From: an uncultured Lachnoanaerobaculum sp.
GTDB taxonomy: Bacteria > Bacillota > Clostridia > Lachnospirales > Lachnospiraceae
DNA: 64,000 nucleotides
Assembly (NCBI GenBank): GCA_937925515.1
Contig: CALALP010000070.1
Location: forward strand, 1 to 64,000
Direction of reading: 5' to 3'
Position numbers and translations under genes: made by a program
The notes under the pieces: generated by a model
Seen by the model: only the letters and a program-made list of their open reading frames with translations
What the model was told of the DNA's origin: nothing
The model's database searches: none
In this document: positions 43,830 through 52,724 of the stretch, piece by piece
Layout: the number at the start of each line of letters is the position of its first letter
Numbering within the stretch: position 1 is the stretch's first letter

Positions 43830-44729
43830 CTATGCAGTTGCCACATTTACTCTTACTGCACTAAGCATTGAATCTTTAACCCACATATCATGATACTTTC
43901 TATAAGCTATAAGCCAAGCATCTGCTGATTGATTTTCGTCTGGAATTATAATCTTACCTTTGTCTTGTTTACATACTGCCACTGCTGCTTGACGTGGCAT
44001 AACAATCCAGTTAATAAGTTTTGCATCTGCTTTCTTTTCAAATCCACCTGTACTATCATCTTTAAATGTATACCCTGTATACATTCTATCAGACGGTACT
44101 GATATAATAGGTACATCATTTATAAGTCTTACTCTTGTATTTACTTCTCCAACTTTAAAATCTGCTATATTAATGCTTTTACTAAACTCACTTGAGGCAT
44201 TTAGTTTACCTCTCATAAGTCCATTAATACAAATCAACAAAGGAGTACTTTCTCCTACTTTATCTTGTACAAATGCTATATCATCACATATAGCCTTATA
44301 AATCTTCTTTTCATCATGGTCTGCTTCTATCTTGTTACCATCTGCAAGTTTAGCAATCTTTGAATATCTATAAGCATCTATTTCCGGTACTACTTTAGTT
44401 CTTTGGAACTCTCCAAGTACTTCCCCTGCCGACACCACAAAGTTACTTTCATCAATATCCATAGAATCAAGACTAAACTTCATACCTCTATCCATAGTCA
44501 TTTCAACTGTTTGATATTCTAGTGTTACAGAGCCTTGTGGATATCCAGTACTACGGTCATAATTTTTAAGTCCTGTTAAACTCATTTTAGGTATCTTAAT
44601 CTCTTTACCACCTTGATATATTACATTCCCTGCATTCTCGTCCATAAAGCTTGACGTAAGTAGCTCTATTGCCTGCTTATCAAGTTCTTTTTGAAACATT
44701 GCTGCTGTTGCTATTGTATTTAGTGCCAT
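43830..44729 (-). CDS. Major capsid protein
   Basis: 299 residues. FQKELDKQAIELLTSSFMDENAGNVIYQGGKEIKIPKMSLTGLKNYDRSTGYPQGSVTLEYQTVEMTMDRGMKFSLDSMDIDESN is the N-arm and E-loop region of clostridial HK97-fold capsids; FVVSAGEVLGEFQRTKVVPEIDAYRYSKIA and the C-terminal YRKYHDMWVKDSMLSAVRVNV complete it. No separate protease is encoded next to it; a scaffold gene precedes it directly. Confidence 0.9.
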   Translation of the reverse strand: MALNTIATAAMFQKELDKQAIELLTSSFMDENAGNVIYQGGKEIKIPKMSLTGLKNYDRSTGYPQGSVTLEYQTVEMTMDRGMKFSLDSMDIDESNFVVSAGEVLGEFQRTKVVPEIDAYRYSKIAKLADGNKIEADHDEKKIYKAICDDIAFVQDKVGESTPLLICINGLMRGKLNASSEFSKSINIADFKVGEVNTRVRLINDVPIISVPSDRMYTGYTFKDDSTGGFEKKADAKLINWIVMPRQAAVAVCKQDKGKIIIPDENQSADAWLIAYRKYHDMWVKDSMLSAVRVNVATA

Positions 44730-44740
44730 TTTTTTCTCCT

Positions 44741-45247
44741 TTATTTTCTTAGTGCTTTTGCAAATGTATCTGCCATGTTAGTACCTTTATTTATATTGCC
44801 ATAATCTCCGGCATAAGGCGTACGCCCCTTTAATGACTTAGCTAGCTCTGTCTTTACTGCCTCATCAAAAACCACTTTAAAGCTATCTATGTTCTTTTTT
44901 GTACTTTCTAAATCCTTAGTAAGTACAAAATCTAAACAACCCTCCGGCAACTCTTTTTCTTTTAAATAATCAATCGTATTACTCTTAAGTTCCTTTGCCT
45001 CTAGTGCCTCTAGTCTTTTCTTATAGTCTTCATCAGATGAGTTTTTAACCTTTTCAAGCTCATCTTTTAAGAGTTTATCTACCTCATCTTTAGTATATGT
45101 TTTATCTAAAGTTTCATTCTTACTTTCATTACTACTTTCAGCTTGTCTAACTTTTGTAGTATCTGTTACAGTGCTTTCTCCTGTCCCTGTAAGCTCTGCA
45201 CTAGTTTCTGTAGTAACTTCTGTATTTAAAGTATTTTCTTGTTCCAT
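44741..45247 (-). CDS. Phage scaffolding protein (DUF4355-like)
   Basis: 168 residues, strongly acidic then helical: a Thr/Glu-rich start, then KTYTKDEVDKLLKDELEKVKNSSDEDYKKRLEALEAKELKSNTIDYLKEKELPEGCLDFVLTKDLESTKKNIDSF. This is the gp14/DUF4355 scaffold pattern. It guides assembly of the capsid encoded 11 bp downstream. Confidence 0.85.
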   Translation of the reverse strand: MEQENTLNTEVTTETSAELTGTGESTVTDTTKVRQAESSNESKNETLDKTYTKDEVDKLLKDELEKVKNSSDEDYKKRLEALEAKELKSNTIDYLKEKELPEGCLDFVLTKDLESTKKNIDSFKVVFDEAVKTELAKSLKGRTPYAGDYGNINKGTNMADTFAKALRK

Positions 45248-45315
45248 TTTTATCCTCCATATTTTTTTGTATTAAAAAAAGACTGCATAAGCAGCCTTTA
45301 ATTACTAAGTGTTTT

Positions 45316-45630
45316 TTAGTACTGATTAAAATCTATTTTTATTTTATCTTCTTTGTGATTTTCCATATCCCACTCTGCCCATGCGTAAAACTCATCCCAC
45401 TTGCTACTCTCCCACTCTTTATGAGCAAAGTAATCTTTTTCAAACTCATTAGCTTTATCAAGAGGCAATAACCAACCACTAAGGTCTGCAATATACATAT
45501 CTTTTAACTGTAAAGTATTATTTTGTTCTGTATCAAGAAAGTATATTTTACCTCGCTTTTTAGCCTCTTCCTGAACTAATTTAAAAAAGTTATTAAAATC
45601 AGAATCTCCTTGCGTTCTTAAACCTTTCAT
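45316..45630 (-). CDS. Small acidic protein after the toxin-tailed head protein (possible immunity protein)
   Basis: 104 residues from the ATG at 45,630 (MKGLRTQGDSDFNNFFKLVQEEAKKRGKIYFLD), with AGAGG seven to ten bases upstream. The start overlaps the end of the F-like head gene by 32 bp. It is rich in Asp, Glu and Trp (LSGWLLPLDKANEFEKDYFAHKEWESSKWDEFYAWAEWDMENH). Small acidic proteins directly behind a toxin-like domain are often its immunity partner, which is my inference. I know no experiment on this family. Confidence 0.6.
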   Translation of the reverse strand: MKGLRTQGDSDFNNFFKLVQEEAKKRGKIYFLDTEQNNTLQLKDMYIADLSGWLLPLDKANEFEKDYFAHKEWESSKWDEFYAWAEWDMENHKEDKIKIDFNQY

Positions 45631-47182
45631 TGTCTTTAACCTCTTTCCACACTCCTTTGTGCATTGTTGAACAGAACAGGGAAATAAAAGTTCCATCTCT
45701 TTGTGTAACCAACAATTTATCATCTTTAAGATACATAACTGCATCATCGTCTTGTCCCTGCCATGCTCCTATTTTTCTTATTTGGTAAGTTTTTCTAACA
45801 TCAAACATAAGCTCTTTATAGTATTTTCTATCTTCAGCTTTTTTTACATCAAGTCCAAACTCTCTTATATGCTTTCCACCTTTCCTACCAAATTGGCTAT
45901 CTTCCACTTTAAGTGGAGCATGCTTTATGTCATGTACTTGTTTTCTTATATCTTTTACTAGAGTATCATCACCATACTTAGATTGCAAGAACTTATTTAA
46001 ACTAGGCATATCTTTTCCAAGTATATTTTTATAATACTCATAAGCCTCTCTATCTTTAGTTTTATTTTTATCTTTTTTATTTAAAAGGCTCATCTTACCT
46101 TTTTCATCTTCACTAAGGCTATTATACCAATCCTTATAGTTTAAATTTGACGGCACTGTTATATACTTACCGTCTGCATTTCTTGCTGCTCTTTTAGTAA
46201 CTGCTTTACTGTCAAAATAAGGGATAGTAGTACTACGACAATTAGGGTGTAAGGGTGGCATATTTACTCCCTCTTTTGCATCTTCACAGTCAAAAACTTC
46301 TAAGTCATTATCCCTACATATAGTACTAGTTTTTCTATCTAATGTAGCTAAAAACTGATACTTACTAGCCCCACACTCCCTATATGAATCAATCGTACTT
46401 TTTTCATGTATTCTAGCTGTTTCAGTCCTTACAAGTCTTCTTGCATTTGAGGCAGATACATTGACCCTGTCTGTAATCCTCTTAGCCATTTTGTCTATAC
46501 CCTCGCCCCTTATCGTTCCTGTAATGATAGCATCTTTTATATCCTTTATTAGATTTTTACCACTACCCCATATAGCTCTTGAAAAGTGTCTACCACTCCA
46601 GTTAGTTGCTACTGCTATTTTTATATCTTCAAGTGAGGGAGCAGTAAAGTCAAAAGCTATACCAAAGCCTTTTTGTGTATTATAGATACCTCTAAAATAG
46701 CCGTCTTTGTAATTATCAAGTAAAAATGCTTGTATACTTATCTGCTCTCTATTTTTTAGCTCCATAACAATTCTTTCAATGTTAAGTTGCATTACTTCAA
46801 GATGTGTTATATAGCCTTTTTTAGAATAGAGTTTTAAAAGATTTTCAAAGTCTTTACTTGTCTTTTCTATAAGCTCAAGAGCCTCTTTACTTATTTCTCC
46901 GACTTCTTTAAGCTTTAGATTTTCTTTAGCTGCCTTTTCTGCCATTTTCTTAAAATCAATCTTTTTAAATTCAAGATTAGATAGTTTCTTTCTGACTTCA
47001 TTAAGACTTATATTCTCACTATCTGCTAAAGACTTATAAAGCTCTTCAACTTCTTTTCGTATCTCATCTAATGCCTTTTCGTAAGAGTCTTTTAACTCAG
47101 TATTTATATATTCTTCTGTTAAATTGATACTTCTTTTTTTATCTTCAGTTCTCCTCTTTTCCCAATAATCCTTACTATTCAT
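45599..47182 (-). CDS. Mu F/SPP1 gp7-like head morphogenesis protein with toxin-like C-terminal domain
   Basis: 527 residues. Residues 1-230 are helical; residues about 235-330 carry the F/gp7-type motif (ASNARRLVRTETARIHEKSTIDSYRECGASKYQFLATLDRKTSTICRDNDLEVFDCEDAKEGVNMPPLHPNCRSTTIPYF), a head-morphogenesis minor protein injected or bound near the portal. Residues about 395-527 form an extra domain (FGRKGGKHIREFGLDVKKAEDRKYY, IRKIGAWQGQDDDAVMYLKDDKLLVTQRDGTFISLF, RFKNARRF) resembling phage BECR-fold nuclease/toxin domains. A small acidic gene overlaps its end. Start overlaps the portal gene by 8 bp. Confidence 0.85.
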   Translation of the reverse strand: MNSKDYWEKRRTEDKKRSINLTEEYINTELKDSYEKALDEIRKEVEELYKSLADSENISLNEVRKKLSNLEFKKIDFKKMAEKAAKENLKLKEVGEISKEALELIEKTSKDFENLLKLYSKKGYITHLEVMQLNIERIVMELKNREQISIQAFLLDNYKDGYFRGIYNTQKGFGIAFDFTAPSLEDIKIAVATNWSGRHFSRAIWGSGKNLIKDIKDAIITGTIRGEGIDKMAKRITDRVNVSASNARRLVRTETARIHEKSTIDSYRECGASKYQFLATLDRKTSTICRDNDLEVFDCEDAKEGVNMPPLHPNCRSTTIPYFDSKAVTKRAARNADGKYITVPSNLNYKDWYNSLSEDEKGKMSLLNKKDKNKTKDREAYEYYKNILGKDMPSLNKFLQSKYGDDTLVKDIRKQVHDIKHAPLKVEDSQFGRKGGKHIREFGLDVKKAEDRKYYKELMFDVRKTYQIRKIGAWQGQDDDAVMYLKDDKLLVTQRDGTFISLFCSTMHKGVWKEVKDNERFKNARRF

Positions 47183-48524
47183 CTTCTCTTTCTGATTCTA
47201 AAAATAGCCCCTCATTACGTTTAGTTTCTTCTTCTATCCTTAAAAGCTCTTCTTTTGCATTATCTACAATGCTCGCAGGTAATGTATTAAGTTGTGTTTC
47301 TTTTGATACTATACCCTCTAGTTTAGCTGTATTTTCAATCATTTCCTTTGTGTTATCCACAAAGTTACGCTCATACACTTGTTTTATACTTCCTGCGTCA
47401 AAACTTTTACGCTCTCTTATGTTGATAAAATCTGTAATTATTCTAAGCTTTTTAGCAAGTGCAAGCCTAAACTTATTTTCTTTCATAATTGCAAGTTGCT
47501 CAAGTCCTATTAACTTATACCTTATTGCTATACCTGATAAGTCTCCTGCAAAACTCTCATCAGTCATTGCAGGCACTTGGCAAATAAAAAACAAATCCTT
47601 GAATAGTCTATTTTTGTAGTTTTCATTGCTTGCATCATTACTATTTTTAGTTAAAAATGATGCACTACCTTTCTCATCTAAAAATATAACCCTATTATTT
47701 CTAAGTGATTTTTGTGATTCCTCTGTACTTAATTCATTTCCATTTGCATCTGTAAATCCTCCACCTGCTCCTACTATCGTAAGATACGCATCAGTAAAAT
47801 AATCCATGTCATTTGCCGTATCCGACTGAGCTCTATCATAAGCATCTATTATTGATATAGCCGTTTCATAATCTCCAAGCATTTCCTCATTGTTTAAATA
47901 CACTATCAGTGGCACATCGGACAAGTAATGACTTTCTATGTCTATAAGGTCATAAACTGCACTTTTATTTCGTCTAACAAAGTGCCATATTTCGCTTTTG
48001 TCATATACATCTGCATAGTCAAAAAGTAAGTTACCGTCTATATCCTTTACTTCCCATATATGCACTGCACACTCCAAAAACTCATCAGGGCGTGAGGAGT
48101 ATATAGGTATCCACTCCTCTCCCTCATATTTTTTACTTTTAAGTTTTCCGTTTTCGTTTATATATAAAAGTTCAAAGCTAATGCCTTTTTTACTTGCCGC
48201 CTTAGATATATCATAATTTATGTTATATATCCCCTCCATATATGCACTTAATATCTCGTTAAAGCCCTCATCATCAGTATGAAACTTTATAGGTTTACCT
48301 AAAAAATAACTTGTTGCCATATTTGTAATGTATCTTGCAAAGCCATGTGCTATCTTATTATTTGGCTTTCCTGCTGCTACACTTCTAAGCTTTATAGCAT
48401 CATTTTCTGACATATAGTATCTATCAAGTTTTTCATATTTTAAAACTTCATTGTTTCTGAACTTACTTACAAGTTTAGTTAAAAATCTCTCATTTAATAT
48501 TTGTTCTAGCTTAAACTTATACAT
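47175..48524 (-). CDS. Portal protein (SPP1 gp6-like)
   Basis: 449 residues. EKLDRYYMSENDAIKLRSVAAGKPNNKIAHGFARYITNMATSYFLGKPIKF, ISIIDAYDRAQSDTANDMDYFTDAYLTIVG and ICQVPAMTDESFAGDLSGIAIRYKLIGLEQLAIMKENKFRLALAKKLRII are the blocks of SPP1-type portals, which form the dodecameric DNA entry ring. Nine bp after the large terminase. Confidence 0.92.
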   Translation of the reverse strand: MYKFKLEQILNERFLTKLVSKFRNNEVLKYEKLDRYYMSENDAIKLRSVAAGKPNNKIAHGFARYITNMATSYFLGKPIKFHTDDEGFNEILSAYMEGIYNINYDISKAASKKGISFELLYINENGKLKSKKYEGEEWIPIYSSRPDEFLECAVHIWEVKDIDGNLLFDYADVYDKSEIWHFVRRNKSAVYDLIDIESHYLSDVPLIVYLNNEEMLGDYETAISIIDAYDRAQSDTANDMDYFTDAYLTIVGAGGGFTDANGNELSTEESQKSLRNNRVIFLDEKGSASFLTKNSNDASNENYKNRLFKDLFFICQVPAMTDESFAGDLSGIAIRYKLIGLEQLAIMKENKFRLALAKKLRIITDFINIRERKSFDAGSIKQVYERNFVDNTKEMIENTAKLEGIVSKETQLNTLPASIVDNAKEELLRIEEETKRNEGLFLESEREDE

Positions 48525-48533
48525 TTAATACTC

Positions 48534-50075
48534 CTATAATCCAAGTTCCTTTTTTGACATAAGTCTTGCCTTTTTCTTTACTTTGATATCTCCATTGACC
48601 ACCTCAACAAGCCCTGTCAGTGCGTCAGGTGCATCATCATGCTCATTTTTTCCTTTTCTCTGATACTTACTTATTGCTTTGTAAAATTCACTGTATTTTT
48701 TTTGCCAGCCCTCTGGCATAATTACCTGCTCCATGACATTACTTGCATTTACTATTATCCTAGTCTTTTTATTTTTAGTTTGTGTAAACCACATAACTTG
48801 GCATTTAAAGGCTTTTAAAACTGTTTTTAAAATCCTTAAAACATTTCTTGCAAAGCCCCTACCACCGTTATTACTTTCTATAACACTTTCTCTAACTTGA
48901 TAAGCTTGTAATCTTCTTGCCACTTCATTTTCTGTAACTTCCATACTTTCATCAGTATAGTAAATATCTACTACATAAGCATAACCACCTATTACGACAG
49001 CTGAAATAGAACATAAGTAATCTGCTCCCTCATCTGCTGTATCAGTATAGTTAATAACCCTTTCAGCCATATCCATATCTAGTATGTCATAAGTCTTAAA
49101 TTCTTTATACAGTGAACCTTTCCTATCAACAGGTATCTGCATATAGTTAGCATTCCAAATGTCCTCATCTAAAGTATTTTTCTTAGTCAGTAAATCCTCT
49201 GTTGAATATAAATCCTCGCATATACTTTTATTATTACTATCAAGTGCTGCTAACTTTAATTCAAAGCAACGCTCAGGAAAGTTAGTAAGTAGTCTTCCTG
49301 CCAAATCATCAGTAGCCCAGCGTGTTTGTATTACAATAATTAATGCACCGTCAAGCATACGAGATGAAAACGTATTCTTATAAAAGTCCCATATCGCATC
49401 TTTAACTGAGTCATTTACTGCCTCTTTAGCATTCTTAATGGGGTCGTCTATAATACCTATATTTCCTCGCATTCCTGTAATAGAACCGTCAAAGCTAGTA
49501 GCTAGATAACTCATATAAGAACCCTCTAAGCTCCAACGCTCCATGGCTGCGTCGCCATATTTAATCTTTAAATAAGGAAAGAAAGAAGTAGGGACAAAAT
49601 AGTTATCATCTGTCTTTATCTCAGTATCATTTATAGCCTCTCTTACAGACTTTGAAAATGTAAGGCTAAGAGTTTGATTATATGAAACTGCTATAACTTG
49701 TGCTTTTTTATCCTGTCCATAAACCCAAGTAATAAATGTAGATGCTGTATAACTTTTTCCAAATCCCGGAGGCTCATTAATTATAAGTATGTCAATAGGC
49801 TTACCTGTATTAGGATTTATAAGCTTTTTTTCATAAGCAAGTTGCATTACATTACATATCTCTTCTTGATATGTACGCTCTTTTTTAAAAAAGTCAGGAT
49901 TTCTTAAAAGTGCATACTCTCTAAAGCTTTTCTTTCCTAGTTCAATCTTTTTACTTCTTATGTACTCTTTAGAGTTAGTAAATCCTTTTAAGCTGTCTTG
50001 TTTTTCTTTAAACTCCTTTGCAAAGTCTTTTATCACTTTAAACTCCTTAAAAATACCTTTCTCTACTAAGTACAT
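48534..50075 (-). CDS. Terminase large subunit
   Basis: 513 residues. The ATPase half has Walker A INEPPGFGKSYTAS (residues about 99-112) and Walker B MRGNIGIIDDPIKNAKEA; coupling motif YSF...IVIQTRWATDDLAG follows. The nuclease half holds TADEGADYLCSISAVVIGG, VIESNNGGRGFARNVLRIL and HDDAPDALTGLVEVV, with the Asp residues of an RNase H-like fold. It packages DNA into heads, for a Mu-like phage by headful cutting that includes host sequence. Confidence 0.93.
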   Translation of the reverse strand: MYLVEKGIFKEFKVIKDFAKEFKEKQDSLKGFTNSKEYIRSKKIELGKKSFREYALLRNPDFFKKERTYQEEICNVMQLAYEKKLINPNTGKPIDILIINEPPGFGKSYTASTFITWVYGQDKKAQVIAVSYNQTLSLTFSKSVREAINDTEIKTDDNYFVPTSFFPYLKIKYGDAAMERWSLEGSYMSYLATSFDGSITGMRGNIGIIDDPIKNAKEAVNDSVKDAIWDFYKNTFSSRMLDGALIIVIQTRWATDDLAGRLLTNFPERCFELKLAALDSNNKSICEDLYSTEDLLTKKNTLDEDIWNANYMQIPVDRKGSLYKEFKTYDILDMDMAERVINYTDTADEGADYLCSISAVVIGGYAYVVDIYYTDESMEVTENEVARRLQAYQVRESVIESNNGGRGFARNVLRILKTVLKAFKCQVMWFTQTKNKKTRIIVNASNVMEQVIMPEGWQKKYSEFYKAISKYQRKGKNEHDDAPDALTGLVEVVNGDIKVKKKARLMSKKELGL

Positions 50076-50349
50076 TTACTGCCTCTATATGCTCTCTTAG
50101 CATAGTAGCAGCAGTAACTTCTCCTGCATCCCATTTTCTTACTCTCTTTGTATTGTCCCAATTACGCTTATATTCTTTTCTTTTTAAAATATTAGCTTGC
50201 TTTCTTGACTGTCTTTCAGTTTTATACTCCTTTAAAGCATTTAAGTAAGTTGATATGCTCTTTGTTGATATACTAAGTATCTTTGATATCTGCTTGATAC
50301 TTTTTTTATCTGCAAAAAAAAGAGCATAAGCTCTATCTCTCCAATTCAT
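50047..50349 (-). CDS. HTH protein overlapping the large terminase gene
   Basis: 100 residues, basic. DRAYALFFADKKSIKQISKILSISTKSISTYLNALKEYKTERQSRKQANILKRKEYKRNWDNTKR contains a helix-turn-helix (about 17-40). Its end overlaps the terminase start by 29 bp. It may recognise DNA for packaging or act as a second small terminase component; the gp27-like gene upstream is the better small-terminase candidate. Weak assignment. Confidence 0.6.
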   Translation of the reverse strand: MNWRDRAYALFFADKKSIKQISKILSISTKSISTYLNALKEYKTERQSRKQANILKRKEYKRNWDNTKRVRKWDAGEVTAATMLREHIEAVNVLSRERYF

Positions 50350-50556
50350 AAGTTTACCTTTTGTATTATTTTACTTCCTGTTTTTGTCGGATTATTTTTG
50401 AGCATAAGGATATACTGCACTTAAACAAGTGCCTACCCTTACTATATGCCTTTAAATGGCTTTAAATACCCTTTAAATTTTATTTTTACATCATAGCTTA
50501 ACTATTTATTACCTAAAATATAAATAGCCTTAAAATGGCTTATTTTTAAATATCTC
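50350..50556. other. 207-bp intergenic region rich in TTTAAA repeats
   Basis: No ORF. It holds several TTTAAA-centred repeats (GCCTTTAAATGGCTTTAAATACCCTTT and AGCCTTAAAATGGCTT) like those seen at other gaps of the phage. It separates the early packaging group (50,557 onwards) from the terminase-head operon and could contain a late promoter or hairpins. Confidence 0.4.
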
Positions 50557-51111
50557 CTATCTTATCTTTTCCATTTCCTTTTCTGTCTGTTCTGCAAGCT
50601 CTATAAGCACTTGTGCAACTTCAGGATAAGACTGTGATATTTCAATAAATACTTTGTTCTTTAGTATATTCATAGCTGTATGCACTGCTCCTACTTCTTT
50701 TCTAGCAAGTATCTTAAGCCTTTCATTTGCAACTTGTGCAGACTGTAAGCTTGCTATTGCTTTAGCTGCACCTGTTACATCTTTACTATCTTTATCCTCG
50801 TCCATAAGCGTTTCCATAATAATTTGATTCATTAAGAGGTTATTAGCCTCACTAAGTTCAGTGGCAGGTCTTTCTATATCATCTTCAGCGAGTAACTTTG
50901 CAAACTGCTTTGCAATTCTTACAGACTCAAACTTTTTTAAATACTTCCTGCCATATCTTCCCACACTGCTAGAACTTATGTCATGCCCCTTATCTTTTAA
51001 TCTATCAGATATATCCTTATAAGTATCTCCACCCACAAGTCTTTCTTCTACATCTTTCTTTAAATCATCTGGCAAGTTTTCAACCTTAGAATGACTTCTA
51101 TTCTCAGCCAT
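50557..51111 (-). CDS. Mu gp27-like small terminase subunit (DUF3486)
   Basis: 184 residues. SKVENLPDDLKKDVEERLVGGDTYKDISDRLKDKGHDISSSSVGRYGRKYLKKFESVRIAKQFAKLLAEDDIERPATELSEANNLLMNQIIMETLMDED is the DUF3486 layout of Mu gp27: an N-terminal winged HTH and a long helical region. It recognises phage DNA and recruits the large terminase. Overlaps the next upstream gene by 8 bp. Confidence 0.88.
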   Translation of the reverse strand: MAENRSHSKVENLPDDLKKDVEERLVGGDTYKDISDRLKDKGHDISSSSVGRYGRKYLKKFESVRIAKQFAKLLAEDDIERPATELSEANNLLMNQIIMETLMDEDKDSKDVTGAAKAIASLQSAQVANERLKILARKEVGAVHTAMNILKNKVFIEISQSYPEVAQVLIELAEQTEKEMEKIR

Positions 51112-51415
51112 TTATATCTACTCCCTCATCTACCTTTAACCCAAGTACAATATCAATCCCACTTCCTGTTATAGTAATTATCTCACGACTTACATTAAGC
51201 GTTTTATTTTCTACTCTTTTAATATCTATATATCCCTTAGCCTTTAAATAATTTAAAGACCTATTTAAATTGTCTTTAATAGCCTTTAAATGAGAAGTAT
51301 CAAGTGCAAGTTCTATGACTCTTGTACTTAGCCCCTCCTCTCCTACTCCATCTAAAAGCTCAAGTATATTCCCATTAAGTTCTTTTATATTTGATGTATC
51401 TACAAGCTTACTCAT
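51104..51415 (-). CDS. Winged-helix phage protein (paralogue 1)
   Basis: 103 residues from the ATG at 51,415. KELNGNILELLDGVGEEGLSTRVIELALDTSHLKAIKDNLNRSLNYLKAKGYIDIKRVENKTLNVSREIITITGSGIDIV has an HTH followed by a beta wing. It is similar in plan to the next upstream gene and stands where Mu has gp26. DNA- or RNA-binding is likely; target unknown. Confidence 0.65.
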   Translation of the reverse strand: MSKLVDTSNIKELNGNILELLDGVGEEGLSTRVIELALDTSHLKAIKDNLNRSLNYLKAKGYIDIKRVENKTLNVSREIITITGSGIDIVLGLKVDEGVDING

Positions 51416-51716
51416 AAAGTAGTACCCCCACATCTTTTATATCTCTTTCAGCTAGATTTATACCTATTGGAGTAAGCCAAATCCTAGACTGCATATAGTT
51501 ATCATTATCAAGCACAAGTTTTACATACTCTTTACTTTTTCCACCAAGATAATAGATAGCATTTTTTATATCACTATCTTTTATAAATCCGGATAGCGGC
51601 AAAGTATTTTTAAGTACATTAAGTGTTATATCCTCTCCATAAGTTCTATATAGATTAGCTATTATATTTCCTCGCAGTTCTTTAGTCTTTATTATCTCCA
51701 CTTGTGATGCATTCAT
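51408..51716 (-). CDS. Winged-helix phage protein (paralogue 2)
   Basis: 102 residues: VEIIKTKELRGNIIANLYRTYGEDITLNVLKNTLPLSGFIKDSDIKNAIYYLGGKSKEYVKLVLDNDNYMQSRIWLTPIGINLAERDI. KELRGNIIANLY aligns with KELNGNILELLD of the following gene and both end in a T-I/T-P strand, so the two look like an old duplication. Overlaps its neighbour by 8 bp. Confidence 0.65.
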   Translation of the reverse strand: MNASQVEIIKTKELRGNIIANLYRTYGEDITLNVLKNTLPLSGFIKDSDIKNAIYYLGGKSKEYVKLVLDNDNYMQSRIWLTPIGINLAERDIKDVGVLLYE

Positions 51717-51717
51717 T

Positions 51718-52146
51718 TTAGCTCCTCTTTAAGTTTAAAGCTAATTCAAGCTTTTCAAGTCTATCAAAAGTACGTTCTATTGTTGTATTGATATTTTGCA
51801 TACTTTTAGTAATATCTTTCATTGAGCTACTCATAGAGTTCATTTCTTGCATGAGTATGTTTTCCCTTTTTTCAGACTCCTGTCTAATCATAGTTTCACG
51901 TTTTGATGCCTCTTGCCTTATCATTTCTTCACGTTTTGCATTTTCGCTCATTAAAAGCGACTCTCTCTCATTAGCAATCTTACTAGCACTTTCAAGCTCT
52001 CTTGCAATCTCATGCTTTTGTTTGTTTAATTCCTCTTCTCGTTCCTTATCCCTCTTAAAGTAATAAAAAATGAAAAGTATTAAAAGCACTGTTTGCAGTC
52101 CATTCTCAGCTATAAACTTTAAAATTTCATTAATAGTTATATCCAT
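51718..52146 (-). CDS. BhlA-like holin or membrane-anchored coiled-coil protein
   Basis: 142 residues. One membrane helix (FIAENGLQTVLLILFIFYYF, residues about 12-31) followed by a charged coiled coil of about 100 residues (RDKEREEELNKQKHEIARELESASKIANERESLL and further heptads with REEMIRQEASKRETMIRQESEKREN repeats). The plan is that of BhlA/UviB holin-like proteins, but Mu-like DUF2730 coiled-coil proteins at this position look similar. Lysis role is inferred. Confidence 0.6.
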   Translation of the reverse strand: MDITINEILKFIAENGLQTVLLILFIFYYFKRDKEREEELNKQKHEIARELESASKIANERESLLMSENAKREEMIRQEASKRETMIRQESEKRENILMQEMNSMSSSMKDITKSMQNINTTIERTFDRLEKLELALNLKRS

Positions 52147-52160
52147 TTAGTTTGCTATAC

Positions 52161-52628
52161 TTACCTTTCTTCTTTTTCTATCTGCTCTATATCCACAATT
52201 CCTCTTTTTATATCTAAAAGTGAAGATTCAATTTGCATCTTTATATAACCGTCAAGGTCTTTTATATATGTTTTAAATGCACTTTCAAGATTTGGGCTTA
52301 CCCCCTCACTTACTGCCTTAAAGACTTCATCAGCAAGTGCTTTAAGCTCATTTCTATCTGCAAGCCCTGCTTTTACCTTTGCCCTTAAATCTTTTGCTCT
52401 TAAATGTTCCATAACTTCAACACTATCATATATAATACTATTAATAGTTTTTCTTGCAATTTCAAAAAGATGTGCCGCCTCATCTCTTTTATACATCTTC
52501 ATTTTTTCTTCTGTTTGCATAAGCACTTGATTTATATATTTAACTCCCTCTTTTGCTATAAAGCAAAAAGCTCCTGTTGCTAATGCTATAACTACTGCTG
52601 ACATTACTTCCATTACTAATTCTTTCAC
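52161..52628 (-). CDS. Holin of the LLH type (putative)
   Basis: 155 residues. An N-terminal membrane helix (VMSAVVIALATGAFCFIAKEGVKYINQV) precedes an amphipathic helical domain (FEIARKTINSIIYDSVEVMEHLRAKDLRAKVKAGLADRNELKALADEVFKAVSEGV) that matches LLH-type holin proteins. With the endolysin two genes upstream it would form the lysis pair. Confidence 0.7.
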   Translation of the reverse strand: MKELVMEVMSAVVIALATGAFCFIAKEGVKYINQVLMQTEEKMKMYKRDEAAHLFEIARKTINSIIYDSVEVMEHLRAKDLRAKVKAGLADRNELKALADEVFKAVSEGVSPNLESAFKTYIKDLDGYIKMQIESSLLDIKRGIVDIEQIEKEER

Positions 52629-52661
52629 TTTCTTTTTCTCCTTTGTCTTTAAAATTTATAA

Positions 52662-52700
52662 TAAAAAATCCACTTAAGAATCTTCTTAAATGGATTTTAA
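52662..52700 (-). terminator. Terminator after the Mor gene
   Basis: On the minus strand AAAATCCATTTAAGAA pairs with TTCTTAAGTGGATTTT and is followed by TTATTA. It closes the early/middle transcript; a middle or late promoter for the holin gene should lie just beyond (52,629-52,661). Confidence 0.78.
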
Positions 52701-52724
52701 TATACTTATTTTTAGTTGTAATGT

